Of a stretch of 64,000 nucleotides of DNA, positions 1-7,855 are shown in pieces. The position numbers were made by a program, and so were the translations under genes. The DNA is from Thermoplasmata archaeon (lineage in GTDB: Archaea > Thermoplasmatota > Thermoplasmata > Lutacidiplasmatales > UBA184): positions 62,001 to 126,000 of the forward strand of contig DAHUYN010000002.1 in assembly GCA_027315165.1 (NCBI GenBank), read 5' to 3'. Every line of letters starts with the position of its first letter. Positions within the stretch are counted from its first letter, which is position 1. The notes under the pieces were generated by a model. That model was not told the DNA's origin, made no database searches, and worked only from the letters and a program-made list of their open reading frames with translations.

Positions 1-291
1 CCCGTGCGGGACGAGGAGGCCCTCGCGACCGGTCCCGGGCTCCCCGAGCTCGTCACCTTCCTGCTCCGGTTCGACCCGCTGGCGGCGCGGGTCATCGCGA
101 GCCGAAACCGCGCCGTCCTCAACAAGGACGAGCTCTACCGGCGCGTGCGGAACGAACATATGGAGCGACAGGCCACGAAGGTACGACTCCAGGACTTCTG
201 CCGGTCGCTCCCCCGCGTGGGGGAGTCGCTCCCGGCGGAGGAGCTCCGATGGATCGAGCGGAACAGCGAGATGCCGGCGCGGGTCGGCTGA
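1..291 (+). CDS. Unrecognised protein, 5' end probably outside the window
   Basis: The frame is open from the first base. The first usable start is a GTG at base 4, giving 95 residues, but the gene may begin upstream. The product is charged and largely helical, with no domain I can name. Its last 43 bases overlap the next gene, a predicted nucleotidyltransferase, so the two are probably cotranscribed and translationally coupled. A small protein paired with a nucleotidyltransferase is a common toxin-antitoxin layout, but I see no motif here that proves that role. Confidence 0.5.
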   Translation, partial: PVRDEEALATGPGLPELVTFLLRFDPLAARVIASRNRAVLNKDELYRRVRNEHMERQATKVRLQDFCRSLPRVGESLPAEELRWIERNSEMPARVG

Positions 292-878
292 CCGACCCCG
301 CGGTCGCGCGCGCGGACGAGATCCTCCGACGGCACGCGATCCGCTATGTCGTCGTCGGGGGCCAGGCGATCGCCCGCTCCGCGGCGACGGCGACCCGCGA
401 CGTCGACATCATGGTGACGACGAGCGACTACCGCAACACCGTCGACCGGCTCGCCAAGGACGACGCGCTCACCTTCGCGTTCGAGAGCGGGCCGGTGGCC
501 CGCTTCGGCATCCAGTCGCTCCGGGGGATCCCGCTCGACGTGATCGACGCCGGCATCTTCGCGGGCCGCCGACCCGGAACGGAGTTCTTCGACTTCCTCA
601 CACGCGAGGAGTCGACGTCGTCCAACGGCATCGCCTACGCCTCCCCGGCGATGGTCTGGTACTCACGCCTCCTGACCAAGCGCTGGCGGGCCTACGCCGA
701 GAAGATCGTCACGAACGTGATCGACGGCATCGAACCGACGATGCTCATGCGGGTCCAGACGATCGCCAGGCGGTTCGGCACCGACAAGACGATCGCCGAG
801 AGGATCGCCTACGTGCAGGACGAGCTGCGCCGGTCCGATGTCCTCGAGCTGACCCGGGGTTCTCTCGCCGGCCGGTAG
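249..878 (+). CDS. Predicted nucleotidyltransferase (AbiEii/MNT-like fold)
   Basis: A 209-residue protein of the polymerase-beta-like nucleotidyltransferase superfamily. The strand VVVGGQAIARS (35-44) carries the GG signature, followed by a DVD motif (D51, D53), the expected metal-binding pair. Such enzymes transfer NMP groups to proteins or RNA, and many are toxins or antibiotic-modifying enzymes. A GGAG-like sequence precedes the ATG at 249. The start lies inside the preceding gene, which supports a two-gene unit. The substrate cannot be deduced from the sequence. The nucleotidyltransferase fold is well supported; a toxin role is inference from the layout only. Confidence 0.7.
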   Translation: MDRAEQRDAGAGRLTDPAVARADEILRRHAIRYVVVGGQAIARSAATATRDVDIMVTTSDYRNTVDRLAKDDALTFAFESGPVARFGIQSLRGIPLDVIDAGIFAGRRPGTEFFDFLTREESTSSNGIAYASPAMVWYSRLLTKRWRAYAEKIVTNVIDGIEPTMLMRVQTIARRFGTDKTIAERIAYVQDELRRSDVLELTRGSLAGR

Positions 879-997
879 CGGCTCCCTCAACGGGATCGGT
901 GGGGCTCGCGGCTCGAGTCGCCGGTCCCGGACCGCCCTCCCCCGAGCCCGACGGCGGCCGCGCATCCTTTTTCCCCCGGACCGGTACGGGTCGTTCG

Positions 998-1543
998 ATG
1001 GCGCCGTCCGCCGAGGGCGTGTACGAGGTCCGGGCCGTGTTTGGGGCCCCGCTCGACTTCGCGTTCCGGTGGTGCCTCGACTACTCGAGCCGGGACCCGG
1101 CCCTCGAGGGCTCGTCGTCGACCCGTCGGGTCCTTGAACGGAAGAAGGGCCGGATCGTCTACGAGGACCTCGAGCGGACGAAGGCCGGCTGGTCCTGGAG
1201 CCGCAGCACCGTCCGGCCCCAGCCCCCCGCGCGATGGCACGCGGACATCCTCGGGAACTACCGGAGCTGGGACCTCGACTACTGGCTCGTCCCGCTCGGC
1301 CCGGAGCGGACCGAGTTCCACCTGCGTGGGCGACGTCGGCCCATGGTCTTGGGCCTTGTGAACCCCTCGAAGGCGGAGCTCGAGCGGGAGCTGACGGGGA
1401 TGTGGAAGCGCTACGCGCGTGCGCTCGAAGCCGACTACCGCCGGTCGCTCTCGCGTCGCACGAGGTCACGCCGGCCCGCCCGGCAGAGCGGCTCGGCGGC
1501 ACCCGCGACGGCTCTTGCGGGACGACGGCCGCGGTCCTCGTGA
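998..1543 (+). CDS. SRPBCC / START-like ligand-binding protein
   Basis: A 181-residue protein whose first 140 residues look like an SRPBCC (polyketide cyclase / START-like) domain: an opening strand with an aromatic-rich segment (FAFRWCLDYSSRD), a central RIVYEDLE strand, and a long C-terminal helix around LERELTGMWKRYARAL. I chose the ATG at 998 rather than the longer frame from 899 because the domain begins there and a T-rich stretch lies about 30 bases upstream. The last 40 residues are Arg/Ser-rich and probably disordered. Such proteins bind hydrophobic ligands; no ligand can be named. Confidence 0.7.
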   Translation: MAPSAEGVYEVRAVFGAPLDFAFRWCLDYSSRDPALEGSSSTRRVLERKKGRIVYEDLERTKAGWSWSRSTVRPQPPARWHADILGNYRSWDLDYWLVPLGPERTEFHLRGRRRPMVLGLVNPSKAELERELTGMWKRYARALEADYRRSLSRRTRSRRPARQSGSAAPATALAGRRPRSS

Positions 1544-1627
1544 CCCTCGACGGCCGGGGCGTCGGCTCGAGCCGCTCGGAGATCGCCCGGCCGCTCACGA
1601 CCTCGCTCGCTCCGGGCCGCGCGCGGC

Positions 1628-1633
1628 CTTAAG
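1628..1633 (+). promoter_or_regulatory. TATA-like box
   Basis: CTTAAG lies 25-30 bases before the GTG at 1658, the spacing of a leaderless archaeal promoter. It supports GTG as the start of the DUF1801 gene. Confidence 0.6.
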
Positions 1634-1657
1634 AGGCGGGTCCGAGTCCGGGGCCGC

Positions 1658-2218
1658 GTGGGGCCGGTCCCTGCCGACACTCGGCGGAGCCGTGTCGTCC
1701 GTGGTCGAACGGAGTCCGACCGGTCCAAGGTTCGCTCGAGGCCGAAGCGGAGCCTCCTCAATTCGGCCGACGTCGACCGATACGTGGCCGAAGCCCCCCG
1801 AGAGCATCGCGCGAAGCTCGCGGAGATCCGAGCGGTCATCCAAGCGGCGGTCCCCGACGCGACCGAGCGGTTCAGCTACCGGATGCCCGGCTACGCGTAC
1901 GACGGGTATCGGTACAAAGGGATGTTCGCGTGGTTCGGCCTCCAGTCGGGCCACCTCGGGCTCTACCTCCGGCCCCCGACCCTCGAACGCCACCGACGCG
2001 AGCTCGAGCTGTACACGAAGACGAAGTCCGCCGTGCATCTGCCCCTCGACCGTGCGATCCCCGTGCGGCTCGTCCAGAAGCTCGTCCGGGCGAGCGTCCG
2101 GATCATGAAGGAGAGGGAACCTCCCCGCCGCGACGTCGCGCCCGCCCGCGCGCGGGCCACGAGGGCCCGACGCGGGCGCCCTCCGGCGGCCGCAAAGGCC
2201 CGGCCCCCGGTCCGATAG
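1658..2218 (+). CDS. DUF1801 (YdhG-like) family protein
   Basis: 186 residues. The core (about 32-150) matches the DUF1801 pattern: an N-terminal helix VDRYVAEAPREHRAKLAEIR, then ERFSYRMPGYAYDG, a small strand with FAWFGLQ, and a late hydrophobic helix beginning at PVRLVQKLVRA. Proteins of this family are small and widespread, and their biochemistry is unsettled; some are linked to iron or frataxin-like folds. The C-terminal 35 residues are Arg/Ala/Pro-rich and outside the domain. The gene stands alone with its own promoter. Confidence 0.75.
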   Translation: MGPVPADTRRSRVVRGRTESDRSKVRSRPKRSLLNSADVDRYVAEAPREHRAKLAEIRAVIQAAVPDATERFSYRMPGYAYDGYRYKGMFAWFGLQSGHLGLYLRPPTLERHRRELELYTKTKSAVHLPLDRAIPVRLVQKLVRASVRIMKEREPPRRDVAPARARATRARRGRPPAAAKARPPVR

Positions 2219-2540
2219 CGACGAGGGTGCGTCGGCGCGGGCGGCCCGAAGGCCCCCCTTCCCTTCCTCTCGAGGGACGCCGTCTCTCGGGGCGCCCAGG
2301 GCCGTAGCCTCGGGGATCCTTCCCCACCCTCCCTCGGTGCGCCCGCGGTCCTCGCGGAACGGCCGTTCGTCCTCGGCGCTCTCGGAGCCTCGCCTCCCCA
2401 ACGGCCACGAGGCGCCGCCGGGCACGAAGTCGAGGGGGCCCGACCCGAGGGCGGGACTCCATCCTCGCTCGCGAGCGCCGAAGTCGTCCGCGCGCGCCTC
2501 CGTCGAGGGACCGCCGGGGTGGGATCGACGGGGGTCGTCG
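2219..2540. other. Gene-free stretch
   Basis: About 320 bases between the DUF1801 gene and the convergent zinc-ribbon gene. Several open frames cross it on both strands, but their translations are Arg/Pro/Gly/Ser-rich with no recognisable motif, as expected for non-coding DNA of this base composition. I see no RNA gene or clear repeat. Confidence 0.5.
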
Positions 2541-2744
2541 CTAGTACTGGAGGAGCAGCGTCCGGCACTCGCGGCAGCGGAACCCCGCGATGTAGACCAT
2601 CCCGAAGGTGTTCGGCTTCGCCAGCTCCTCGCCGCCGAAGGCGAGACGGGTGCGCTCGAGATACCACTTCGAGCCCCCGACGAAGCTCTCGGACCCGAGG
2701 AACCCCGGGGCCATCGGCTTGCCACAGTTGGGGCAGTTAGGCAT
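2541..2744 (-). CDS. Small zinc-ribbon protein (DUF6487-like)
   Basis: A 67-residue protein with a complete four-cysteine zinc site: C4 and C7 (NCPNCGKP) pair with C57 and C60 (FRCRECR). The middle holds the KWYLER segment seen in PF20097-type proteins. Such proteins usually begin with CPxCGxxM, as here. No enzymatic residues are visible and the function is unknown. A TTTATCC-like box lies about 30-39 bases upstream on the minus strand, so the gene has its own promoter, divergent from the RecA-like gene. Confidence 0.7.
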   Translation of the reverse strand: MPNCPNCGKPMAPGFLGSESFVGGSKWYLERTRLAFGGEELAKPNTFGMVYIAGFRCRECRTLLLQY

Positions 2745-2899
2745 CGAAAATCGAGTTGTAAAGGCGGGAAGGGTCGGATAAAGCCTCGCGTCCCGCCTCG
2801 GGATCGTCGCGCCGCGCCCGAGGGACCCGGTCCGGCCGCGCCTCCTGGGGACGCAGGAAACGCCCTCCGGCGACCCGTTTCTCCGACCCCCTTCGGTCG

Positions 2900-2905
2900 C
2901 TTAAG
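2900..2905 (+). promoter_or_regulatory. TATA-like box of the PolB cassette
   Basis: CTTAAG, 31-36 bases before the ATG at 2936. It is the only clear promoter-like element before the RecA-like, small and polymerase genes, which follow with almost no spacing. Confidence 0.55.
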
Positions 2906-2935
2906 TGCCGGACCGGCCGTCGAACGGTCGGTCCC

Positions 2936-3790
2936 ATGGCAGCTCCTTCGACGACGGCGCTCCGCGTCGTGCCCGCGGTCCCCTCGGTCCCGCCGGCCTC
3001 GACGACCCTTCCGCCGCTCCCTCGGACCCCGCGCCCGAGCCGGACGGTGCGGCGCGCGACGGGCGCACCGCCGCTCGCCTTCCCGTCGTCGCCGGCGATC
3101 TATCCGTGGCTCTCGCGGCGGTTCTCCAGCGGCGAGGCGACGCTCTGGGTCGGCCCCGCGCGCGCGACGGAGGCGCTCCTCGAGCTCCTCTACGCGGGCG
3201 TCGTCGCGCGCGGCGGGCGGCTCTCCCTGCTCGAGGGCGCGAACCGGTTCCACCCGTACCGCATCGCCGAGCGGATGCGCGCGCTCGGTGTCGACCCGGA
3301 GACGGCGCTCGAGCGGATCCGGCTCGCCCGCGCCTTCACCGCGTATCAGATGGTCGCGCTCGTCGACCGTTGGGGACGCGAGGTCCGCGCCCACCCTCCC
3401 TCGCTGCTCGTCGCCCACGAGCTGCCGACGCTGTTCTTCGAGAGCGAGTTCCCGGAGGAGGAGCGCGCGCCGCTCCTCCGGTACACGGCCCGGTGCCTGG
3501 CCCGGATCGCCCGCGCGACCCGGACCCCGCTGCTCCTCACCTCCTCCTCGGGGCTCGCGGGATTCCCCGGGCTCGCCGAGGAGGGGCCGAGGCTGTTCGA
3601 CCTCGTGCGGCTGGCACAGGGGCCGGCCGGGCTCCGCCTCGAGGCCTACGGCGAGGCGACGACGATGCAGCTGCTGCACCGGCCCGACGGGCAGCGCGGG
3701 CTCGAGGAGTACGGCGGCGACCCCGCCGAGGGGGTGACGGCATGGGCCGGACGGTACCGACCTATCGGCAGGCGCTCGAGGAGCGGCTGA
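2936..3790 (+). CDS. RecA/RadB-superfamily protein lacking a Walker A motif
   Basis: 284 residues. The first 50 are a Pro/Ala-rich leader. From about 56 the protein follows a RecA-like core: a strand-turn where the P-loop should be (VGPARATEA, 72-80, with no GKT/S), then LLEGANRFHPYRIAERMRALG, then the RecA-typical RAFTAYQ (132-138), and a hydrophobic strand SLLVAHEL at the Walker B position. ATP binding is therefore probably lost. It heads a cluster with a small protein and a family B polymerase. Inactivated RecA-like proteins encoded beside divergent polymerases are known (bacterial ImuA; archaeal PolB2 neighbours), so a role as polymerase partner or filament adaptor is my inference. Confidence 0.65.
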   Translation: MAAPSTTALRVVPAVPSVPPASTTLPPLPRTPRPSRTVRRATGAPPLAFPSSPAIYPWLSRRFSSGEATLWVGPARATEALLELLYAGVVARGGRLSLLEGANRFHPYRIAERMRALGVDPETALERIRLARAFTAYQMVALVDRWGREVRAHPPSLLVAHELPTLFFESEFPEEERAPLLRYTARCLARIARATRTPLLLTSSSGLAGFPGLAEEGPRLFDLVRLAQGPAGLRLEAYGEATTMQLLHRPDGQRGLEEYGGDPAEGVTAWAGRYRPIGRRSRSG

Positions 3791-4017
3791 AGCGCTGGGA
3801 GGAGTTCGGCCGGCTCCTCACGACCCCCGAGGAGCGGGCCGCCTTCGAGACGATCCGCGCCGGGGCCCGCCGCTACGTCGCGCAGGCGACGTACGTGGGC
3901 AGCCCGGACCTGCTCGAGTCGCTCCTCCTCTCGGTCCTCCTCGACCTCGCCCGACGCGTCCCGGCGATACCGCCGTCGTCGGAGGGCCGCGGCGCGCCCT
4001 CCGAGGCTCCGACCTGA
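3742..4017 (+). CDS. Small MGRT-type protein between RecA-like and PolB genes (DUF8156-like)
   Basis: 91 residues, starting at an ATG inside the 3' end of the RecA-like gene (49-base overlap, different frame) and ending 13 bases before the polymerase. It opens MGRTVPTYRQALEERLKRWEEF and is almost wholly helical, with SPDLLESLLLSVLLDLARRV as a second helix. The opening and the late LLS-rich helix recall haloarchaeal proteins beginning MGRTNPTYR (DUF8156), which from memory I regard as homologous. No catalytic residues are visible. Its place in the operon suggests a structural partner of the polymerase or of the RecA-like protein. Confidence 0.6.
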   Translation: MGRTVPTYRQALEERLKRWEEFGRLLTTPEERAAFETIRAGARRYVAQATYVGSPDLLESLLLSVLLDLARRVPAIPPSSEGRGAPSEAPT

Positions 4018-4030
4018 CCGGCGCGCGCCG

Positions 4031-6343
4031 ATGGGGACCGGCTGGCTCCTCGACATCACCGACGCCCCCGACGGGCGCGGCGTCGTCCTCTGGCTCAAGG
4101 GGTCGGCCGACGAACGCGTGGCGCCCCGGGTCGAGCCGTATCTCCCGCCGTTCCTCGTCACGGGGCCGGCGCGCGCCCTCGGCGAGGCGCACGAGGCGCT
4201 CGCCGCGCGTCCGGAGGTCGCGCGCGTCGTGCCGAGGACCCGCCGCGTCTCGCTCCTCGACCCGAGGCCCCGCGCGTGCCTCGAGGTGACGGCGGCGCGG
4301 AACCCGGCGCGACGTCGGCTCGCCGACGTCGTCGATGCGATCGGGGGCTACCACGACCTCCAGCTCTACGACGTCGACCTTTCGGCGCCGCAGCTCTACC
4401 ACCTCGCCCACGGCCTCTACCCGTTCGCCCCCGTCGTCTGGGACGACCGCGGCGTCCGTGCGACGGAGCCGGCCGAGGCGATCGATTACGCGCCCCCGCC
4501 GCTCCGCGGCTCGGTCCTCGAGGTCCGCCTCCGGGGGCACACGCGCGGCCGCGTCGCGCCGAAGGAGGGGAGGGTGGCGGCGATCCGCCTCGGCGACACG
4601 ACGCTCGAAGGGGAGGACGAGGAGGCGCTCCTCGCGGCGTTCCACGAGGAGCTCTTGCGGCAGGACCCGGACCTTCTGTTCACCGACGGCGGCGACGCCT
4701 TCGACCTCCCCTGGCTCGCCCGGCGGGCCGCCGCCCTCGGTCTCCCTTCGTCCGGGTTCTACCTCGGGCGTTCCCCCGCGCCGATCGCCCCCGCGCGGCC
4801 CGCGCGGACGTTCGAGTCGTACGGCCGGGTGCTCCACCGGGACGCGGCGTTCCTGCTCCCCGGCCGGTTCCACCTGGACCGCGGGAACTCCTTCCTCTTC
4901 GGCGACGCGGCGGTCGACGGCCTCGTCGATGCCGCGCGGCTCTCGCGGCTGTCGCTGCAGACCGTCGTGCGGCAGTCGCCCGGGACCTGCTTCACGGCGA
5001 TGGAGATGGCCCACGCGCTCGCCGAGGGGTTCCACGTCCCGTTCAAGAAGAACCGGCCCGAGGAGTTCAAGTCGGCCCGGACGCTCGTCGCCGCCGACCG
5101 GGGCGGCGTGCTGTTCCTCCCGCCGGTCGGCGTCTTCGACACCGTCGACGAGTTCGATTTTGCGAGCCTCTACCCGCACCTCATGGTGCGGCACAACCTC
5201 TCGACGGAGACCCTGGACTGCCGCTGCTGCCCCGAGAGCCCCGACCGGGCCCCCGGGCTCGGCTACCGCTCGTGCACGCGCCGGGTCGGGCTGATCCCGA
5301 GGACCCTCGCCCCGCTCCTCGCGCGGCGGCTCGCCTACAAGGCCCGGGCGCGGGACCCGACGACGCCGCCGGCCGAGGCGGAGCGGCTCCGGCGGCGTGT
5401 GAAGATGCTCAAGTGGATCCTCGTCACCGCCTTCGGTTACCAGGGCTACCGCAACGCCCGCTTCGGCCGGATCGAGTGCCACGAGGCGATCAACGCGCAC
5501 GCCCGGGCCCTGATCGCGAGGCTCCTCCCCGTCGCCGAGGCCGCCGGCTACCGCGTCCTCCACGGGCTCGTCGACTCCCTGTGGCTCCGGCCCGAGGGCC
5601 CCGGGGCGGCGCCGGACGCGGAGCGGTTCGCCCGCGAGGTCTCCGAGCGCGTCGACCTCCCGCTCGGCTACGAGGGGCGGTACCGGTGGATCGTCTTCCT
5701 CCCGGCGGTGACCCACGGGCTCGGCGTCCCCAACCGCTACTACGGCCTCTACGAGAGCGGCGAGCTCAAGCTCCGCGGGATCGGGTCGCGACGCCACGAC
5801 ACCCCGACGGTCTTCCGCCGGTTCGAGGCAGAGCTCTTGGACCGGTTCGCGCGGGCGCGCGACGCCGAGGGCGTGCGGGCGGAGGTCCCGAAGGTCCTCG
5901 CGCGCGCCGACCTGTTCGCCGACCGGCTCCGCGCCGGCACGTGGCCGCGAGAGGAGCTCCTGGTCCGGCACCGCCTCTCCCAGCCCGGTGAGGCGTACGT
6001 CGTCTTCACCGAGTCCGTCGCGGCGGTGCGCCAGCTCGCCCACCTGGGGAGCGAGCGGGGGCCCGGGGAGTCGGTCCGCTTCCTCGTCGGCGACCGCAAG
6101 GCCCGTTCCTGGCGCGAGCGCGTGACGGTCGCCGAGGCGCTCGAGGGCGACGAGCCGTACGACGTCACGTGGTACCTCGAGGGGCTCGCGCGGGCCGCCG
6201 AGACGCTCTTGGCGCCCCTCGGCGTCACGCGGGCCTCCCTCCTCCGGCGCTGGGGCGTCGTCGAGCGGGCGCGACGCGCGCGGCCCGTCTCGCCGGAGTC
6301 GCTCGCGCAGCAGCGATTGGCCGGCGGGGTGGAACTCCTTTAG
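4031..6343 (+). CDS. Divergent family B DNA polymerase (PolB2-like)
   Basis: 770 residues, a normal length for archaeal PolB. Motif A is intact (DFASLYP, D376). Motif B is changed: KWILVTAFGYQGY in place of the usual KxxxNSxYGYxG. Motif C reads HGLVDSLW (D515) where active enzymes have YGDTDS, so the first Asp of DTD is lost while the second, which binds metal in RB69 polymerase, is kept. The exonuclease region has a weak Exo II (TDGGDAFDLPW) and no DxE Exo I, so proofreading is probably absent. These changes fit the archaeal PolB2 group rather than the replicative PolB. It is encoded with an inactive-looking RecA-like protein, suggesting a repair or mutagenic role rather than replication. 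Confidence 0.8.
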   Translation: MGTGWLLDITDAPDGRGVVLWLKGSADERVAPRVEPYLPPFLVTGPARALGEAHEALAARPEVARVVPRTRRVSLLDPRPRACLEVTAARNPARRRLADVVDAIGGYHDLQLYDVDLSAPQLYHLAHGLYPFAPVVWDDRGVRATEPAEAIDYAPPPLRGSVLEVRLRGHTRGRVAPKEGRVAAIRLGDTTLEGEDEEALLAAFHEELLRQDPDLLFTDGGDAFDLPWLARRAAALGLPSSGFYLGRSPAPIAPARPARTFESYGRVLHRDAAFLLPGRFHLDRGNSFLFGDAAVDGLVDAARLSRLSLQTVVRQSPGTCFTAMEMAHALAEGFHVPFKKNRPEEFKSARTLVAADRGGVLFLPPVGVFDTVDEFDFASLYPHLMVRHNLSTETLDCRCCPESPDRAPGLGYRSCTRRVGLIPRTLAPLLARRLAYKARARDPTTPPAEAERLRRRVKMLKWILVTAFGYQGYRNARFGRIECHEAINAHARALIARLLPVAEAAGYRVLHGLVDSLWLRPEGPGAAPDAERFAREVSERVDLPLGYEGRYRWIVFLPAVTHGLGVPNRYYGLYESGELKLRGIGSRRHDTPTVFRRFEAELLDRFARARDAEGVRAEVPKVLARADLFADRLRAGTWPREELLVRHRLSQPGEAYVVFTESVAAVRQLAHLGSERGPGESVRFLVGDRKARSWRERVTVAEALEGDEPYDVTWYLEGLARAAETLLAPLGVTRASLLRRWGVVERARRARPVSPESLAQQRLAGGVELL

Positions 6344-6367
6344 AGGCGCCGCGCCTCGCGCTCTGCC

Positions 6368-7855
6368 GTGGCATCGCGCCTGAAGCGCGGGAAGGGGGGC
6401 CACGAGCGGTTTCCCCGCGACGACCGGCCCGTCGCGGACCGGCTCGAGGAGATCCGGCGGCTCGCCGGAGACCCCAGCTCCGCCGACCCCGAGCGCTTCC
6501 TCGAGCTCCTCAACGACCGCGAGCCGGCGCTCCGGCAGGCGGCGGCGTGGGGGCTCGGGACCCTCAAGGACGTGCGCTTCCGCTCCGCCCTCGAGGCGTC
6601 GCTGCAGGACCCCGCGCCCGGCGTCCGCGCCGCCGCGGCCCAGGCGCTCGGCCTCCTTCGGCGGCCCGAGAGCCGGGAGGCGCTCGAGCGGGCGCTCGAC
6701 GACCCCGTCGCGACGGTCCGCTCGACCGCCGGCTGGTCGCTCTGGTCCGTCGGCTCCGTCGCCTCCGTCCCCGTCCTGCTCGCGCACGCTCGGGACCCCG
6801 AGCCGTCGGTCCGCCTCTGGATCGCCGCGGCGTTGGGGCAGTTCCGGACCGACGCGGGGTTCTCGAGGCTCCTCGAGTACCTCGAGGACGGCGACGACCG
6901 GGTCCGACGACAGGCGATCCTCAGCCTCGGCCAGTTCGACGACCCGCGGGTGCCGTCGCTCGTGCGCCCGTTCCTGGAGGACCCGGGACGCCGTGTGCGG
7001 ATCGCCACCTCCGTCGTCCTCGGCCGCGCGCGCGACGCGGCATCGGTCCCGGCCCTCCTGGCTCGGCTCGAGGTCGACGAGCCGTGGGTCCGCCCCTCGC
7101 TCCTCATCGCGCTCGGACGCATCGGCGACGCCTCGGCCGAGGCGGCCGTGGCGCCGTTCGCCGAGGACCGGGCCGCCTGGGTCCGCGTCTGCGCCGTGCG
7201 CTCGCTCGCCGAGATGCGGGCGCCGGGGGCCGCGGAGGTCCTCCGACGCCGGCTCACCGACCCCGCCTGGTCGGTCCGGGGCGCGGCGGCCGAGATGCTC
7301 GGGTTCGTCGGCGACGCGAGCGACCTGCCCGCGCTGCGCGAGAGGCTCGAGGACGTCCACCCGTGGCCGCGCCGCGGGGCGATCTACGCGCTCGCGAGGC
7401 TGGACCTCGCCGAGGCGGCGCCGAGGATCCGCGAGGAGCTCCGGCATCCCGTCCCCGAGGTCCGCCTCGCGGCCGTCTGGGCCCTGGGCCGGCTCCGTGA
7501 CGACGGGGCTCGAGAGGCGCTCGTGACGATGCTGCGCCAGCTCCACCCCTCGGTCTCGGAGAAGGAGGCGTTCGCCCAGGGTGACGGCGCGGTCCGGCTC
7601 GTGAGCGACGCGGCGACGCGCCTGTTCGACACGACGGTCCAGGCGATCGGCCGGCTGCGGCCGCAGGAGGGGGGCGACCTCCTCCTCGTCCGGGCGCTCG
7701 CCGAGAGTCGGGCGAACCTCTCCGAGGAGGAGGTCGACCGGCCCGCGCGGCTCCCGCCGGCCGAGGTGCCGGTCGGCCACACCCCTCCGACGCTGGGCCA
7801 GCTGTTCGAGGCGGCGCTCCCCGCGGGCTCGGACGAGGACGAGCTCGGATGCTGA
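6368..7855 (+). CDS. HEAT / PBS-lyase-type repeat protein
   Basis: 495 residues from a GTG start 24 bases after the polymerase stop. From about residue 50 to 430 it consists of helical repeats of roughly 31 residues with the HEAT pattern (for example DPAPGVRAAAAQALGLL, DPEPSVRLWIAAALGQF, HPVPEVRLAAVWALGRL), about a dozen in all. Such solenoids are protein-binding scaffolds. The C-terminal 60 residues are acidic. No lyase residues for phycobilin chemistry can be inferred and the PBS name is only the family label. Close spacing suggests cotranscription with the polymerase, but functional linkage is unproven. Confidence 0.8.
   Translation: MASRLKRGKGGHERFPRDDRPVADRLEEIRRLAGDPSSADPERFLELLNDREPALRQAAAWGLGTLKDVRFRSALEASLQDPAPGVRAAAAQALGLLRRPESREALERALDDPVATVRSTAGWSLWSVGSVASVPVLLAHARDPEPSVRLWIAAALGQFRTDAGFSRLLEYLEDGDDRVRRQAILSLGQFDDPRVPSLVRPFLEDPGRRVRIATSVVLGRARDAASVPALLARLEVDEPWVRPSLLIALGRIGDASAEAAVAPFAEDRAAWVRVCAVRSLAEMRAPGAAEVLRRRLTDPAWSVRGAAAEMLGFVGDASDLPALRERLEDVHPWPRRGAIYALARLDLAEAAPRIREELRHPVPEVRLAAVWALGRLRDDGAREALVTMLRQLHPSVSEKEAFAQGDGAVRLVSDAATRLFDTTVQAIGRLRPQEGGDLLLVRALAESRANLSEEEVDRPARLPPAEVPVGHTPPTLGQLFEAALPAGSDEDELGC

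Noticed and set aside
2337-3737. 466-residue plus-strand frame overlapping the RecA-like gene
   Set aside because: Its translation is Arg/Ser-rich without motifs, while the overlapping gene at 2936 has a RecA-like pattern and a TATA box.
3818-7780. 1320-residue minus-strand frame under the PolB and HEAT genes
   Set aside because: The plus strand encodes PolB motifs and HEAT repeats there; the antisense translation is low-complexity.
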